13,065 nucleotides of DNA from JBBUX01 sp037445775. Lineage in GTDB: Bacteria > Actinomycetota > Coriobacteriia > Anaerosomatales > PHET01. Numbering within the stretch: position 1 is the first letter of the stretch; each line of letters begins with the position of its first letter. This document shows, in pieces, positions 6,218-12,827 of this stretch. The notes under the pieces were generated by a model. The model had not been told where the DNA came from, did not search any database, and was given only the letters and a program-made list of their open reading frames with translations. The translations under genes and the position numbers were made by a program. The stretch covers positions 1 through 13,065 of the forward strand of contig JBBIJX010000045.1 of the NCBI GenBank assembly GCA_037445775.1, written 5' to 3'.

Positions 6218-7237
6218 TTAGAACCACGACAGGACCGTGTCGAGCGCCGAGCCGATCGCAGAACGCACACCACCCACCCGCGAACCCACCGGGTTAGCCG
6301 CCTTGACGGCGGCCTGCCCGTGAATCAGCTGAGCGTAGTCGAGGAACTCCGAATCGATCTCCGCGCCGGCGTGGCAGCCGTCCTGCCCGCAAGTCTCGGC
6401 GAGCCGCGACGGGTGGACCGGCGAGTTCCGCTGGTAGGACGGGATGATCTGGTGGTAGCCATGGCAGTCCCAGCATGAAGGCGAATCCGGGGCTCCGCGC
6501 TGGTAGGCCGCCCCGTGGTAGTAGTCGCGATACGAGAGGGCGGCCTCGAGGTGACAGTCCTCGTTGCCGCACATCTGAACCCCGGAGAGGCTTAGCGCCG
6601 CCTGCGCTTCGACGTTGCCGGAGGCAGGGATCGAGTGACCGCCGTGACAGTCTCCGCACAGCGGCACGAACTTCGGCTTGCCTGCGGCCGCGCGCGCCTC
6701 GACCGTCGCCGTTGGCGTGACGCCGGGCTCGCCGGCCGGCGAGTGTGCTCCGTTGGCGTAGTCGCTGAACTGCTCGCTGTGGCAGTTCTTGCACGCGGAC
6801 TTGGCCGCTACCTGCCACTCCGAGGCGACCTCCGTCTGCTCGTGCGGTGACGTGTACGCGAAGTCGAGATGGCAACCCGTGCACGGCTGCTCGTTCTTGT
6901 GCGCGGACTCCTCGAGCTCGACTACGTCGACATAGATCGAGGTCGTGGTCTCGAAGCCAACACGCGCGAGGTTCGGATCGCCGTGACAGACGAGGCACCC
7001 GGACTTGCCGTACGTGGGGAGCGTGAAGTCGAGGTCGTAGGTGCGCGCCGAAGCCGCGGAAGGCGACGCCGGCGCGCTTCGTGCCGCAGTCGTCACGGCG
7101 GGCGCCGCCTGCTGCGCGGGCACGACCGTCGACGTCGACGCTGTCGACGTCGTCTCAGCGCTCACCGCCGAGCCGGCGTGGAAGGCGACGACTGCTGCTG
7201 CGATTCCCACGAGGGCTATCAGTGCGCGCTTCCGCAC
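6218..7237 (-). CDS. 7-haem c-type cytochrome
   Basis: The 339-residue protein has a signal peptide (MRKRALIALVGIAAAVVAFH, then SAVSAE), a long Ser/Thr/Ala/Pro linker (about 28-66), and seven haem sites: CxxCH at Cys81, 119, 149, 194 and 255, and CX4CH at Cys223 and Cys283. All seven line up in order with hemes 7-13 of the 13-haem protein, with shared stretches such as ESAHKNE/ESAHEKN, CWDCHGYH/CWDCHGSH and CGQDGCH/CGQEGCH. The GTG start has AAGGGAG 11 bases upstream, and the gene begins 16 bases after the b cytochrome. The tail ends in SALDTVLSWF, short and hydrophobic, which might be a membrane contact. Its position right after the b cytochrome suggests that it is the first electron acceptor from the membrane subunit; this is inference. 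Confidence 0.92.
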   Translation of the reverse strand: MRKRALIALVGIAAAVVAFHAGSAVSAETTSTASTSTVVPAQQAAPAVTTAARSAPASPSAASARTYDLDFTLPTYGKSGCLVCHGDPNLARVGFETTTSIYVDVVELEESAHKNEQPCTGCHLDFAYTSPHEQTEVASEWQVAAKSACKNCHSEQFSDYANGAHSPAGEPGVTPTATVEARAAAGKPKFVPLCGDCHGGHSIPASGNVEAQAALSLSGVQMCGNEDCHLEAALSYRDYYHGAAYQRGAPDSPSCWDCHGYHQIIPSYQRNSPVHPSRLAETCGQDGCHAGAEIDSEFLDYAQLIHGQAAVKAANPVGSRVGGVRSAIGSALDTVLSWF

Positions 7238-7253
7238 AAGCTAGGCTGCTCCC

Positions 7254-8072
7254 TTACGCGTGTTCAGCTGAGCCGTATGCTCCTGCTGGCTCGTCGTGGT
7301 GGCCGTGCTCCCCGTCTCCGTGGCCGCTTCGCTTGTCGAGCGCTCCCATCCCGAAGAAGTCGAGGAATGCGGGGAAGTCCTCGGTCACGGAGAGGTAGAC
7401 GTGGATCGTGGTCAGGATGATGAAGAGCCAGTTGATGATGTAGTGCGCCGTGCGCACCCACCACACTCCCGTGGCCCCTATGAGGCCGGCGACGAGTTCT
7501 TGGATGCTCGTGTCGACGAGCGGCATCTGCAGGCGCCAGATCATGAAGCCGGTGATCGCCTGCACGATGAGCAGCGGCACGAACAGCGTGTACGTGCCTT
7601 TCTGCATGACGTTGTACTTGCCCAGGTGCGGCTTCGAGGGCTTGATGAAGATGTAGTAGAGGACGACCTTCGGCGCGGTCAAGATGTCCTGGCGGGTGAT
7701 GGCGAACTCACGGTAGTCACGCTGGCGCGAGCCGAACGCGTACCACAACCTCCAGATGAGGTTGATGGTGACGATGAACATCGCGATGTAGTGCAGCCAC
7801 TGCAACGCCAACCGGCCGACGGGCTCGAAGCGGATGAGCAGTCCGGTGGCGCCCAGGATGATCATGCACGCGACGTGTGTGAAGTGCAGGAACTTCGGCA
7901 GGGGTGGCGGGTGGCTGTCGTGATGCGGCCACGCCCACTCCTTCCCGAAGCGGCGCTTGGCTCGACCCGTGAGGATGTTCCCCAGGAAGTGCCCCATGAG
8001 CGCTACGACGATGATCGGATAGAGCGTGGTGAACACGGCGTCCAGCCACACATTCAGTTGCGTCAGTCCCAC
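7254..8072 (-). CDS. Membrane b-type cytochrome, cytochrome b561 / formate dehydrogenase-gamma-like
   Basis: The product (272 residues from the chosen start) has about five membrane segments, near 11-33, 62-81, 90-113, 160-180 and 205-227. Histidines suited to bind b hemes are His63 and His66, His94, His210 and His224. The stretch GKYNVMQKGTY before segment 4 and the AHYIINW...IHVYL pattern of segment 5 are typical of the di-haem b subunits of formate dehydrogenase and [NiFe] hydrogenase. Such subunits exchange electrons between the quinone pool and exported redox partners; here the partner is probably the 7-haem cytochrome encoded 16 bases downstream. The C-terminus is His-rich (GHGDGEHGHH, 250-259). 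The frame is open 23 codons upstream to an ATG at 8141, but that extension is Arg-rich and lacks a ribosome site. The GTG at 8072 has AGGGGG six bases ahead and is preferred. Confidence 0.88.
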   Translation of the reverse strand: MGLTQLNVWLDAVFTTLYPIIVVALMGHFLGNILTGRAKRRFGKEWAWPHHDSHPPPLPKFLHFTHVACMIILGATGLLIRFEPVGRLALQWLHYIAMFIVTINLIWRLWYAFGSRQRDYREFAITRQDILTAPKVVLYYIFIKPSKPHLGKYNVMQKGTYTLFVPLLIVQAITGFMIWRLQMPLVDTSIQELVAGLIGATGVWWVRTAHYIINWLFIILTTIHVYLSVTEDFPAFLDFFGMGALDKRSGHGDGEHGHHDEPAGAYGSAEHA

Positions 8073-8079
8073 GACTGAC
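8062..8079 (-). promoter_or_regulatory. Hairpin holding the b-cytochrome start codon in its loop
   Basis: GTCAGTC and GACTGAC pair perfectly over 7 bp around the tetraloop GTGG (minus strand), and the GTG in that loop is the preferred start codon of the b cytochrome. The AGGGGG ribosome site touches the base of the stem. Such a fold could limit initiation at the first gene of the operon, or the dyad could be a DNA operator. It depends on the start choice being right. Confidence 0.45.
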
Positions 8080-8209
8080 CCCCTACTCCCGTCGGGCCCA
8101 CGGCGGGGCCGCCTCGTCGTCGTACCCAGGGTCGTGCCCATGGTGCTGTCCGGTCACCGGGGCACGTCAACGAGGCCTGTCACTGCAGTTGGACAGAGGA
8201 TAGGCGCTG

Positions 8210-8533
8210 CTAGGAGTGGGCGTCAAACAGAAGCGGCGGGGAAACGCGCGCACGGAGCGCACGAAATACCTCTTTGCGAGAGGGTATCCAGACGTCCTCG
8301 ACGTCGGCGATGGCCGCCACGGCGATGCCCGCGCGTGCCAGGTAGGTGATGGCGCGCCCGGCGTCGTCCGGCTCCAGCCGCAGCGCTATCCCGCAGTTCG
8401 CGGTGAGTCCCGCCGGAGCCGGGACCGGCACGACGTCGAACCCCAAGTCATCGAGGAGCGCCTCCGCGTCAAGCGCCGCGTGGGTCGACTCGAACGCCAG
8501 CACGCGGAAGATGCGGGCGGGACGCACGCTCAC
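8210..8533 (-). CDS. DUF3343 family protein, putative selenium/sulfur carrier
   Basis: This is a small protein of 107 residues. Its core, residues 8-80, has the alternating strand-helix pattern of DUF3343 and the conserved Cys motif CGIALRL (Cys47). Family members are described as putative Se/S carriers and occur near selD, yedF and class-V aminotransferases. The GTG start overlaps the stop of the preceding aminotransferase by 4 bases (GTGA), with AAGGAG five bases upstream, so the two are translationally coupled. The open frame continues upstream to 8659, but that part is an Arg-rich shadow of the aminotransferase. The coupling supports transfer of sulfur or selenium from the aminotransferase to Cys47; this is inference. 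Confidence 0.82.
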   Translation of the reverse strand: MSVRPARIFRVLAFESTHAALDAEALLDDLGFDVVPVPAPAGLTANCGIALRLEPDDAGRAITYLARAGIAVAAIADVEDVWIPSRKEVFRALRARVSPPLLFDAHS

Positions 8534-9702
8534 GGCCGCTCCTTCGAGAGCTGCCTGAGCGCTACCAGCGCGGCGTCGACGTCGCTTGCGGCGGTACCAT
8601 AGCCGATGCCGAAGCGAAGCGCGCCCGTCTCGAGCGTGCCGAGCGTGCGGTGCGCCCACGGCGCGCAGTGCAGCCCCGCACGCACGGCGATGCCGAAGCG
8701 CCTGTCGAGCGCGAACGCGAGCCTGTCCGCATGCAGCCGCTCATGCACGACCGACACGACGGGCACACGGAGCGTGTCCGGCGACGGCCCCAAGACACGG
8801 AAGCCGCCCAGCTCGAGCAGCCCCTCGTGCAGGCGGCGCACGAGCGAGCGCTCGTCTGTCCGCTGCTCTGCGGAATGCTCCGCGAGCCAGCTGACCGAGG
8901 CCGCGAGGCCCAGGATCCCGGGGACGTTGGGCGTACCCGCCTCGTAGCGGTCGGGGCGCTGACGGGGCTGGAGCGGCTCCTCGCTCGCTCCCGATCCCGT
9001 TCCTCCCGCGACGAGTTCGTCCGGCTCGCATCGGGGTGAGAGATAGAGGATCCCGATGCCTTGCGGCCCCAGGAGTCCCTTGTGCCCTGAGCACGCCCAC
9101 GCATCAGCGCGCAGTGACGCGAGGTCCACCTCGAGGTGTCCGCCTGCCTGCGCTCCGTCCACGAGCAGGAGCGCGCCGTGCGCGTGCGCCACGTCCGCGA
9201 GGTCTGCCACAGGCTGGATGGCGCCGGTGACGTTGCCTGCGTGCTGGCAGACCACGGCCCGTGTGGGTGCGGCCGCGACGGCGGTCTCGACATCGCCGGG
9301 GTCGACCACGCCGGCCTCGTCCGCATCGACGACGACGACGTCGACGCCTCGCTCGGCGAGCATGTTGAGCGGGCGCGCTACGGCGTTGTGCTCCATCGAG
9401 CACGCCACGACCCGATCCCCCGGACGGATGAGGCCGAACAGCACGAGGTTCATCGCCTGCGTGCATCCCGGCTGGAAAAGGAGGTTCTTCGCGTCAGGCA
9501 CCCCGAGGAACGCCGCGACGCCGCGACGCGCGGCGTGGATGGCGCGGCTGGTGTCCAGGGCGAGCCGATACGCGCCGCGGCCGGGATTGCCGCCGAGTCC
9601 GGTCACGGCGCGCGCCATCGCCTCGGCAACGCCGGGCGGCTTGGGCCACGACGTAGCGCCGTGGTCCAGATAGATGAGGCGTGCGGGGCCGGAGCAACTC
9701 AC
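8530..9702 (-). CDS. Class-V aminotransferase, cysteine desulfurase / EF2568 type
   Basis: The 390-residue product matches PLP enzymes of the cysteine desulfurase/selenocysteine lyase group along its length. Visible landmarks are YLDHGATSWPKP near the N-terminus, SMEHNAVARPL (102-112), CQHAGNVTGAIQP (152-164), VDGAQAGG (181-188), the PLP-binding lysine Lys208 in SGHKGLLGPQGIG, GGTGSGA, the stretch with YEAGTPNVPGI, and the catalytic-type Cys346 in RAGLHCAPWAH. This pattern is that of the EF2568 subfamily, whose genes sit beside selD and selenium-dependent hydroxylase genes in several anaerobes. It should release sulfur or selenium from cysteine or selenocysteine in the cytoplasm. The GTG start overlaps the LysR stop by 4 bases and has GGAG eight bases upstream; the frame extends further upstream only as a shadow of the LysR gene. 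Confidence 0.9.
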   Translation of the reverse strand: MSCSGPARLIYLDHGATSWPKPPGVAEAMARAVTGLGGNPGRGAYRLALDTSRAIHAARRGVAAFLGVPDAKNLLFQPGCTQAMNLVLFGLIRPGDRVVACSMEHNAVARPLNMLAERGVDVVVVDADEAGVVDPGDVETAVAAAPTRAVVCQHAGNVTGAIQPVADLADVAHAHGALLLVDGAQAGGHLEVDLASLRADAWACSGHKGLLGPQGIGILYLSPRCEPDELVAGGTGSGASEEPLQPRQRPDRYEAGTPNVPGILGLAASVSWLAEHSAEQRTDERSLVRRLHEGLLELGGFRVLGPSPDTLRVPVVSVVHERLHADRLAFALDRRFGIAVRAGLHCAPWAHRTLGTLETGALRFGIGYGTAASDVDAALVALRQLSKERP

Positions 9703-10592
9703 GCGCTGAGCTCCGTCGAAAGGTGCGAGAGGAACGCGGCCGCCGCTCGCGTGGGCGTGCCCTTCGGCAGGATCGCGTAGAACGGGCGCGTCGCCGGCAG
9801 ACCGAGGGCGTCCACCTGGGCCACGGTCCCGAGCTCGAGTGCCTTCGCGGTGACGTAGCGGCTCAGGATCGAGACGCCCAGCCCGCCTTCGACCGCAGAC
9901 ACGATCGCCTCGCCGGTCCCGAGTTCGGCGGCCACCTCCAGCTCGTTGGGGTCGAGTCCGTGATCGGCCACGAGGCGCTCGGCGACCTGACGTGTCCCTG
10001 ACCCGGACTCGCGCAGCACCCACCGCTCCGATGCCAGCTCCGCGAGCGGGACGCCGCGCCTCGCCGCGAGCGGGCTCTCCCGCGGGCAGATGAGGACGAG
10101 CTCGTCGCGGCCAAGCTCCTCGAACGTCGCGCGCGCGCCGCGCACCATCGCTCCGGTCACGCCGAGGTGCGCGTGACCGGACTCGACAGCCTCAACGACC
10201 TCGGCGGTGTCGTGGACGGTGATCGTGACGCCCACCTGCGGGTGCGCCTCGAGGAAGGCGCCCAGAAGGCGCGGGATGACGTAGACGCCCGGTGTCGTGC
10301 TCGCCGCGATGGTGAGCCGCCCGGTGACCACGCCCGAGAGCGCCGCGATCTCCTCGCGGGCGGACTCGAGCTGCTCGATGACGCGCCGCGCGTGCGGAAG
10401 CAGCGTGGCGCCGGCCTCGGTGAGGTCGACCCGCCGGTACCGGCGGTCAAGCAAGGTTGCGCCCACGTCGCTCTCGAGCGCCTGCATCTGCATCGTGACC
10501 GCCGGCTGGGAGACGCCGAGGACTCGAGCCGCCTCAGAGAAGGAACCGTGCTCGACGACGGTGACGAAAGCGCGCAGTTGCTGGACGTTCAT
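9699..10592 (-). CDS. LysR-family transcriptional regulator, probably of selenium metabolism
   Basis: This is a full-length LysR regulator of 297 residues. The N-terminal winged helix-turn-helix is clear (MNVQQLRAFVTVVEHGSFSE, then AARVLGVSQPAVTMQMQALE), followed by the linker helix and a periplasmic-binding-protein-like effector domain starting at about residue 90. The ATG has GGAGG eight bases upstream. It is the first gene of a three-gene operon with the aminotransferase and DUF3343 genes, and a subgroup of LysR proteins is known to accompany selenium-metabolism genes in this way. LysR proteins often control the divergent gene as well; here that would be the Fur-family gene across 123 bases. 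The effector cannot be read from the sequence. Confidence 0.9.
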   Translation of the reverse strand: MNVQQLRAFVTVVEHGSFSEAARVLGVSQPAVTMQMQALESDVGATLLDRRYRRVDLTEAGATLLPHARRVIEQLESAREEIAALSGVVTGRLTIAASTTPGVYVIPRLLGAFLEAHPQVGVTITVHDTAEVVEAVESGHAHLGVTGAMVRGARATFEELGRDELVLICPRESPLAARRGVPLAELASERWVLRESGSGTRQVAERLVADHGLDPNELEVAAELGTGEAIVSAVEGGLGVSILSRYVTAKALELGTVAQVDALGLPATRPFYAILPKGTPTRAAAAFLSHLSTELSA

Positions 10593-10715
10593 GAGTCATA
10601 CCTCCGGAAGATGGTCGAAGCATAAGAGGAATCTATACCACACTGATACCCGCCCTGCGCGCCGACGATGGGTATGAAGCGTTCATGAGAACGATTCTCA
10701 CATGGATGGTGTTCC
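10593..10715. promoter_or_regulatory. Divergent promoter region between the LysR and Fur-family genes
   Basis: These 123 bases are markedly richer in A/T than the flanking genes. On the plus strand TATGAA (10673-10678) is a possible -10 for the Fur operon, immediately ahead of the Fur-type box. The stretch TATACCACACTGATA (10634-10648) has TAT-N9-ATA ends, the loose form of a LysR site. ATACCC and GGGTAT also form an inverted pair (10646-10675). No convincing -35 hexamer was found for either direction. Confidence 0.45.
10686..10700. promoter_or_regulatory. Fur-family operator TGAGAACGATTCTCA, Zur-like
   Basis: The 15 bases are a 7-1-7 type inverted repeat (TGAGAA / TTCTCA around CGA). They agree at 12 of 15 positions with the actinobacterial Zur consensus as I recall it (TGAAAATGATTTTCA). 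The box ends 15 bases before the Fur-family start codon and lies just after the possible -10, a normal place for autorepression of the regulator-transporter operon. Confidence 0.62.
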
Positions 10716-11153
10716 GTGCCGAGGCGTGATGCCATCATCGGACACGCCTTCGGGCACGCGCGTGTGACCCCGCAGCGCCGCAAGATCGCGCGGGCGGCCG
10801 CGTCGATGCCCGGCGCCTTCACGATCGACGAGCTCATCGGCGCGCTGCGTGCCGCGTCCCCTGAGGCCGCTGCGCCGGCCACCGTCTACCGCGCCGTCGC
10901 GGCGATGGAAGCGAGCGGATATCTCGCGCGCGCGGGAGAGCGCTGTGGCGCGGCCCTCTACGTGCGCTGCGGCGCCGGGACCCACCACCACCACGTGATC
11001 TGCGACGGGTGCGGCCGCGTCGCGCATACGACGTGTCCGCTCGGCCCGTTCGACGCGACCATGCCCGGACCCGACGGCTTCGTCGTGACGCGCCACGAGG
11101 TCATCCTCTACGGGCTCTGCCCCGCGTGCGCCATGACCGGATCGGGGGCTTAG
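10716..11153 (+). CDS. Fur-family metalloregulator (Fur/Zur/Nur type)
   Basis: The 145-residue protein has the Fur winged helix (VTPQRRKIARAA near residue 17, and ATVYRAVAAMEASGYL at 55-70) and the dimerisation domain with HHHHVICDGCG (90-100) and HEVILYGLCPAC (127-138). Cys96/Cys99 and Cys135/Cys138 would form the structural zinc site, and the His cluster contributes to the sensing site. The GTG start has only a weak ribosome site (GGATGG). The stop is 2 bases before cbiM, so this regulator is the first gene of the metal-import operon and probably represses it when metal is plentiful. Whether it senses Zn, Ni, Co or Fe is not decided by the protein sequence; the operator resembles Zur boxes. 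Confidence 0.9.
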   Translation: MPRRDAIIGHAFGHARVTPQRRKIARAAASMPGAFTIDELIGALRAASPEAAAPATVYRAVAAMEASGYLARAGERCGAALYVRCGAGTHHHHVICDGCGRVAHTTCPLGPFDATMPGPDGFVVTRHEVILYGLCPACAMTGSGA

Positions 11154-11155
11154 CC

Positions 11156-12025
11156 GTGTCACACCTGCACATCCCCGACGGCGTCCTGCCGGTGTGGCTC
11201 TGGTCCTCGGCGTGGGTGCTCACGCTGCTCGCCGTTGGCGCCGCCGGGCTCATCGCCGAGCGCGCCGACGTGCGCCGCCGCGTCCCGCTGCTCGCCGTCG
11301 TCTCGGCGCTGATGCTCGTCGCGATGTCGAGTGAGATCGTCCCGCTCGCCTACCACGTCAACCTCACCGTCATCGGCGGTGTGCTGCTTGGCCCGGTGCT
11401 GTCGATCATCGCAGCCTTCATCGTCGAAGTGGTGCTCGCCCTCCTGGGTCACGGCGGCGTGACCGTGCTCGGGCTCAACACGGTGATCATCGCCGCCGAG
11501 ATGCTCATCGGGTGGGCGCTCTTCCGCGGCGGGGTTCGCCTGCTGGGACGGCACCGCATCCGTGGTGTCGGGTTCGTGGCGACCGTCGCCACGCTCGCGC
11601 TCACCACCACCGTACTCATCGGCATCGTGGCGATCGGCGGCGCGGCGGCGGCCGAGCGGGAGACCGGCGCCCTCGACCCTTCGACGCTCCGCTTCGAGAA
11701 CCCGCTTTCCGCCGGCCTGTTCGACGTGGGGCTGTTCAGCGGCGGCGAACACCACGGCGAGCACGACTCCGAACACGACGCTGAGCACGAAGCCGAGCAT
11801 GACGCTGAGCACGACGCTGAGCATGCGGCGGACGCGGCGCGGACGTCTGCGCGCCGGTTCGCGACAGTCGTCTTCGTGCTCGGGCCGCCCGGCTGGCTTC
11901 TCGAGGGACTGCTGACCGCTTGGGTGCTCGGCTACGTCGCGCGCGTTCGGCCCGCTCTGCTGTGGAAGACCGCCGGCGAGCGCCGTGTCATTCGCCATCC
12001 CGGCGACGAAGGGACGGTGACGTGA
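11156..12025 (+). CDS. cbiM: CbiM/NikM-family substrate-binding permease of an ECF metal importer, with His-rich loop
   Basis: The protein (289 residues) is the substrate-capturing S component of an energy-coupling-factor transporter for transition metals. It begins MSHLHIPDGVLPVWLW, the CbiM/NikM start motif, and carries the conserved histidine in PLAYHVNLT (His67) and GLNT (106-109). Several membrane segments follow (about 14-33, 44-64, 70-97, 105-124, 138-162 and 235-262). Between the last two lies an insertion, residues 198-223, with eight histidines at four-residue spacing among Glu and Asp, predicted to face outside and gather metal. The GTG start is 2 bases after the Fur stop. Family members import Co2+ or Ni2+; the His-rich loop and Zur-like box leave Zn2+ possible. 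Most CbiM systems also have CbiN, which is absent here. Confidence 0.9.
   Translation: MSHLHIPDGVLPVWLWSSAWVLTLLAVGAAGLIAERADVRRRVPLLAVVSALMLVAMSSEIVPLAYHVNLTVIGGVLLGPVLSIIAAFIVEVVLALLGHGGVTVLGLNTVIIAAEMLIGWALFRGGVRLLGRHRIRGVGFVATVATLALTTTVLIGIVAIGGAAAAERETGALDPSTLRFENPLSAGLFDVGLFSGGEHHGEHDSEHDAEHEAEHDAEHDAEHAADAARTSARRFATVVFVLGPPGWLLEGLLTAWVLGYVARVRPALLWKTAGERRVIRHPGDEGTVT
11759..11830 (+). repeat. 12-base tandem repeat encoding the His/Asp/Glu loop of CbiM
   Basis: Six imperfect copies of a 12-base unit close to GAGCACGACGCT run in frame and encode EHDA-type tetrapeptides. Variation is mainly synonymous or conservative (GAG/GAA, CAC/CAT, GAC/GAA), and the last copy is diverged. The array probably grew by unit duplication and has been kept under selection for the His spacing. 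Confidence 0.88.
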
Positions 12026-12026
12026 C

Positions 12027-12827
12027 GTGGACGTCACCGCGATCGACCGCTCCGCGACGCGCACGACCGGACCCCTTCGGCAGGCGTCACCCGTCGCGAA
12101 GCTGGTGGCGCTGGGCCTCGTGCTCGCCGCAGCGCTCGTCACGTGGAACGTGCTCATCCTCACAGCAATCCTGGGCACACTCCTCGCCGCGCTCGTCTGG
12201 GGCCGAATCGATCTCCGGCTCGCGCTGACGCTCGCCGCCTACCCGGCGCTGTTCGCGGTAGTCTTCGCGTTCGCCTCCGCGCCAGACGCGCTCGCAGGCG
12301 TGACGATCGTGGGCAAAGCGGTGTCCGCCGGGCTCGCTGCCGTGACGGTCGTGTTGTCCACGCCATACCCGCAGGTGTTCGCCCCGGTGCAACGCGTCAC
12401 ACCCGGAATCGTGGGCGACGCGCTGCTCATGACTTACCGCGCGACGTTCATCCTGCTCGAGAAGGCGGCGCACCTGCTGCGCGCCGCGCGCCTGCGCGCC
12501 GGCATCCGCGGACGCCACCCGCTGCGCGCCGCGCACGTCAACTTCGCCGCCGTGGGCGGGCTCGTGCTCTACTCGATGGACCTCGCGCAGCGTGACTACG
12601 ACATCATGCGGCTGCGCGGCTACGAGGGACGGCTGCGAACCACCCCTCTGCGCAGCCGAAACCGCCTCGCGGACGTCGCCATCATCAGCGGTGCGACAGC
12701 GCTGCTTCTAGCGAGCGTGCTGTGGCGGGTCGCATCGGCCGCGCTCAATCCGTACTCCTGGATCGTCGCGCTGCCTGCGGCGGCGCTGCTCGTCCTCACT
12801 TTCTTCATGCGGAAGGGCCCCCGATGA
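12027..12827 (+). CDS. cbiQ: CbiQ/EcfT-family transmembrane coupling subunit of the metal ECF transporter
   Basis: This 266-residue membrane protein is the T component that connects the substrate-binding permease to the ATPases. It has about five hydrophobic segments (near 23-40, 42-58, 63-88, 94-110 and 216-260) and a central cytoplasmic region containing STPYPQVFAPVQRV (111-124). The two coupling motifs normally written Ala-Arg-Gly appear as AARLRAG (153-159) and MRLRGYEGR (194-202), so both are slightly variant. The GTG start lies one base after the cbiM stop, and the stop overlaps the cbiO start (ATGA), consistent with one transcript and coupled translation. Confidence 0.88.
   Translation: MDVTAIDRSATRTTGPLRQASPVAKLVALGLVLAAALVTWNVLILTAILGTLLAALVWGRIDLRLALTLAAYPALFAVVFAFASAPDALAGVTIVGKAVSAGLAAVTVVLSTPYPQVFAPVQRVTPGIVGDALLMTYRATFILLEKAAHLLRAARLRAGIRGRHPLRAAHVNFAAVGGLVLYSMDLAQRDYDIMRLRGYEGRLRTTPLRSRNRLADVAIISGATALLLASVLWRVASAALNPYSWIVALPAAALLVLTFFMRKGPR

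Noticed and set aside
3300..6900. Recurrent short GTGGCA-type words suggesting a repeat or CRISPR array
   Set aside because: They are the reverse complement of codons for CxxCH haem motifs, irregularly spaced and in frame; no array structure exists.
8083..8157. 24-codon His-containing reading frame (GTG start) ending 10 bases before the b-cytochrome start
   Set aside because: No ribosome site and no sign of selection; a leader peptide is conceivable, but nothing beyond position supports it.
8177..8196. Dyad CTGTC-N10-GACAG with inner ACTGCAGT upstream of the cytochrome operon
   Set aside because: The two dyads have different centres and are short; no convincing promoter hexamers are placed around them, so it is not called as an operator.
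8534..8659. 42-residue N-terminal extension of the DUF3343 protein
   Set aside because: Arg-rich sequence inside the aminotransferase gene; the GTG at 8533 has AAGGAG and the typical 4-base overlap.
11159..12178. Minus-strand open frame of 339 residues opposite cbiM
   Set aside because: Its low-complexity His/Asp/Glu/Arg sequence is explained by the antisense of cbiM, which has clear family motifs and tight operon spacing.
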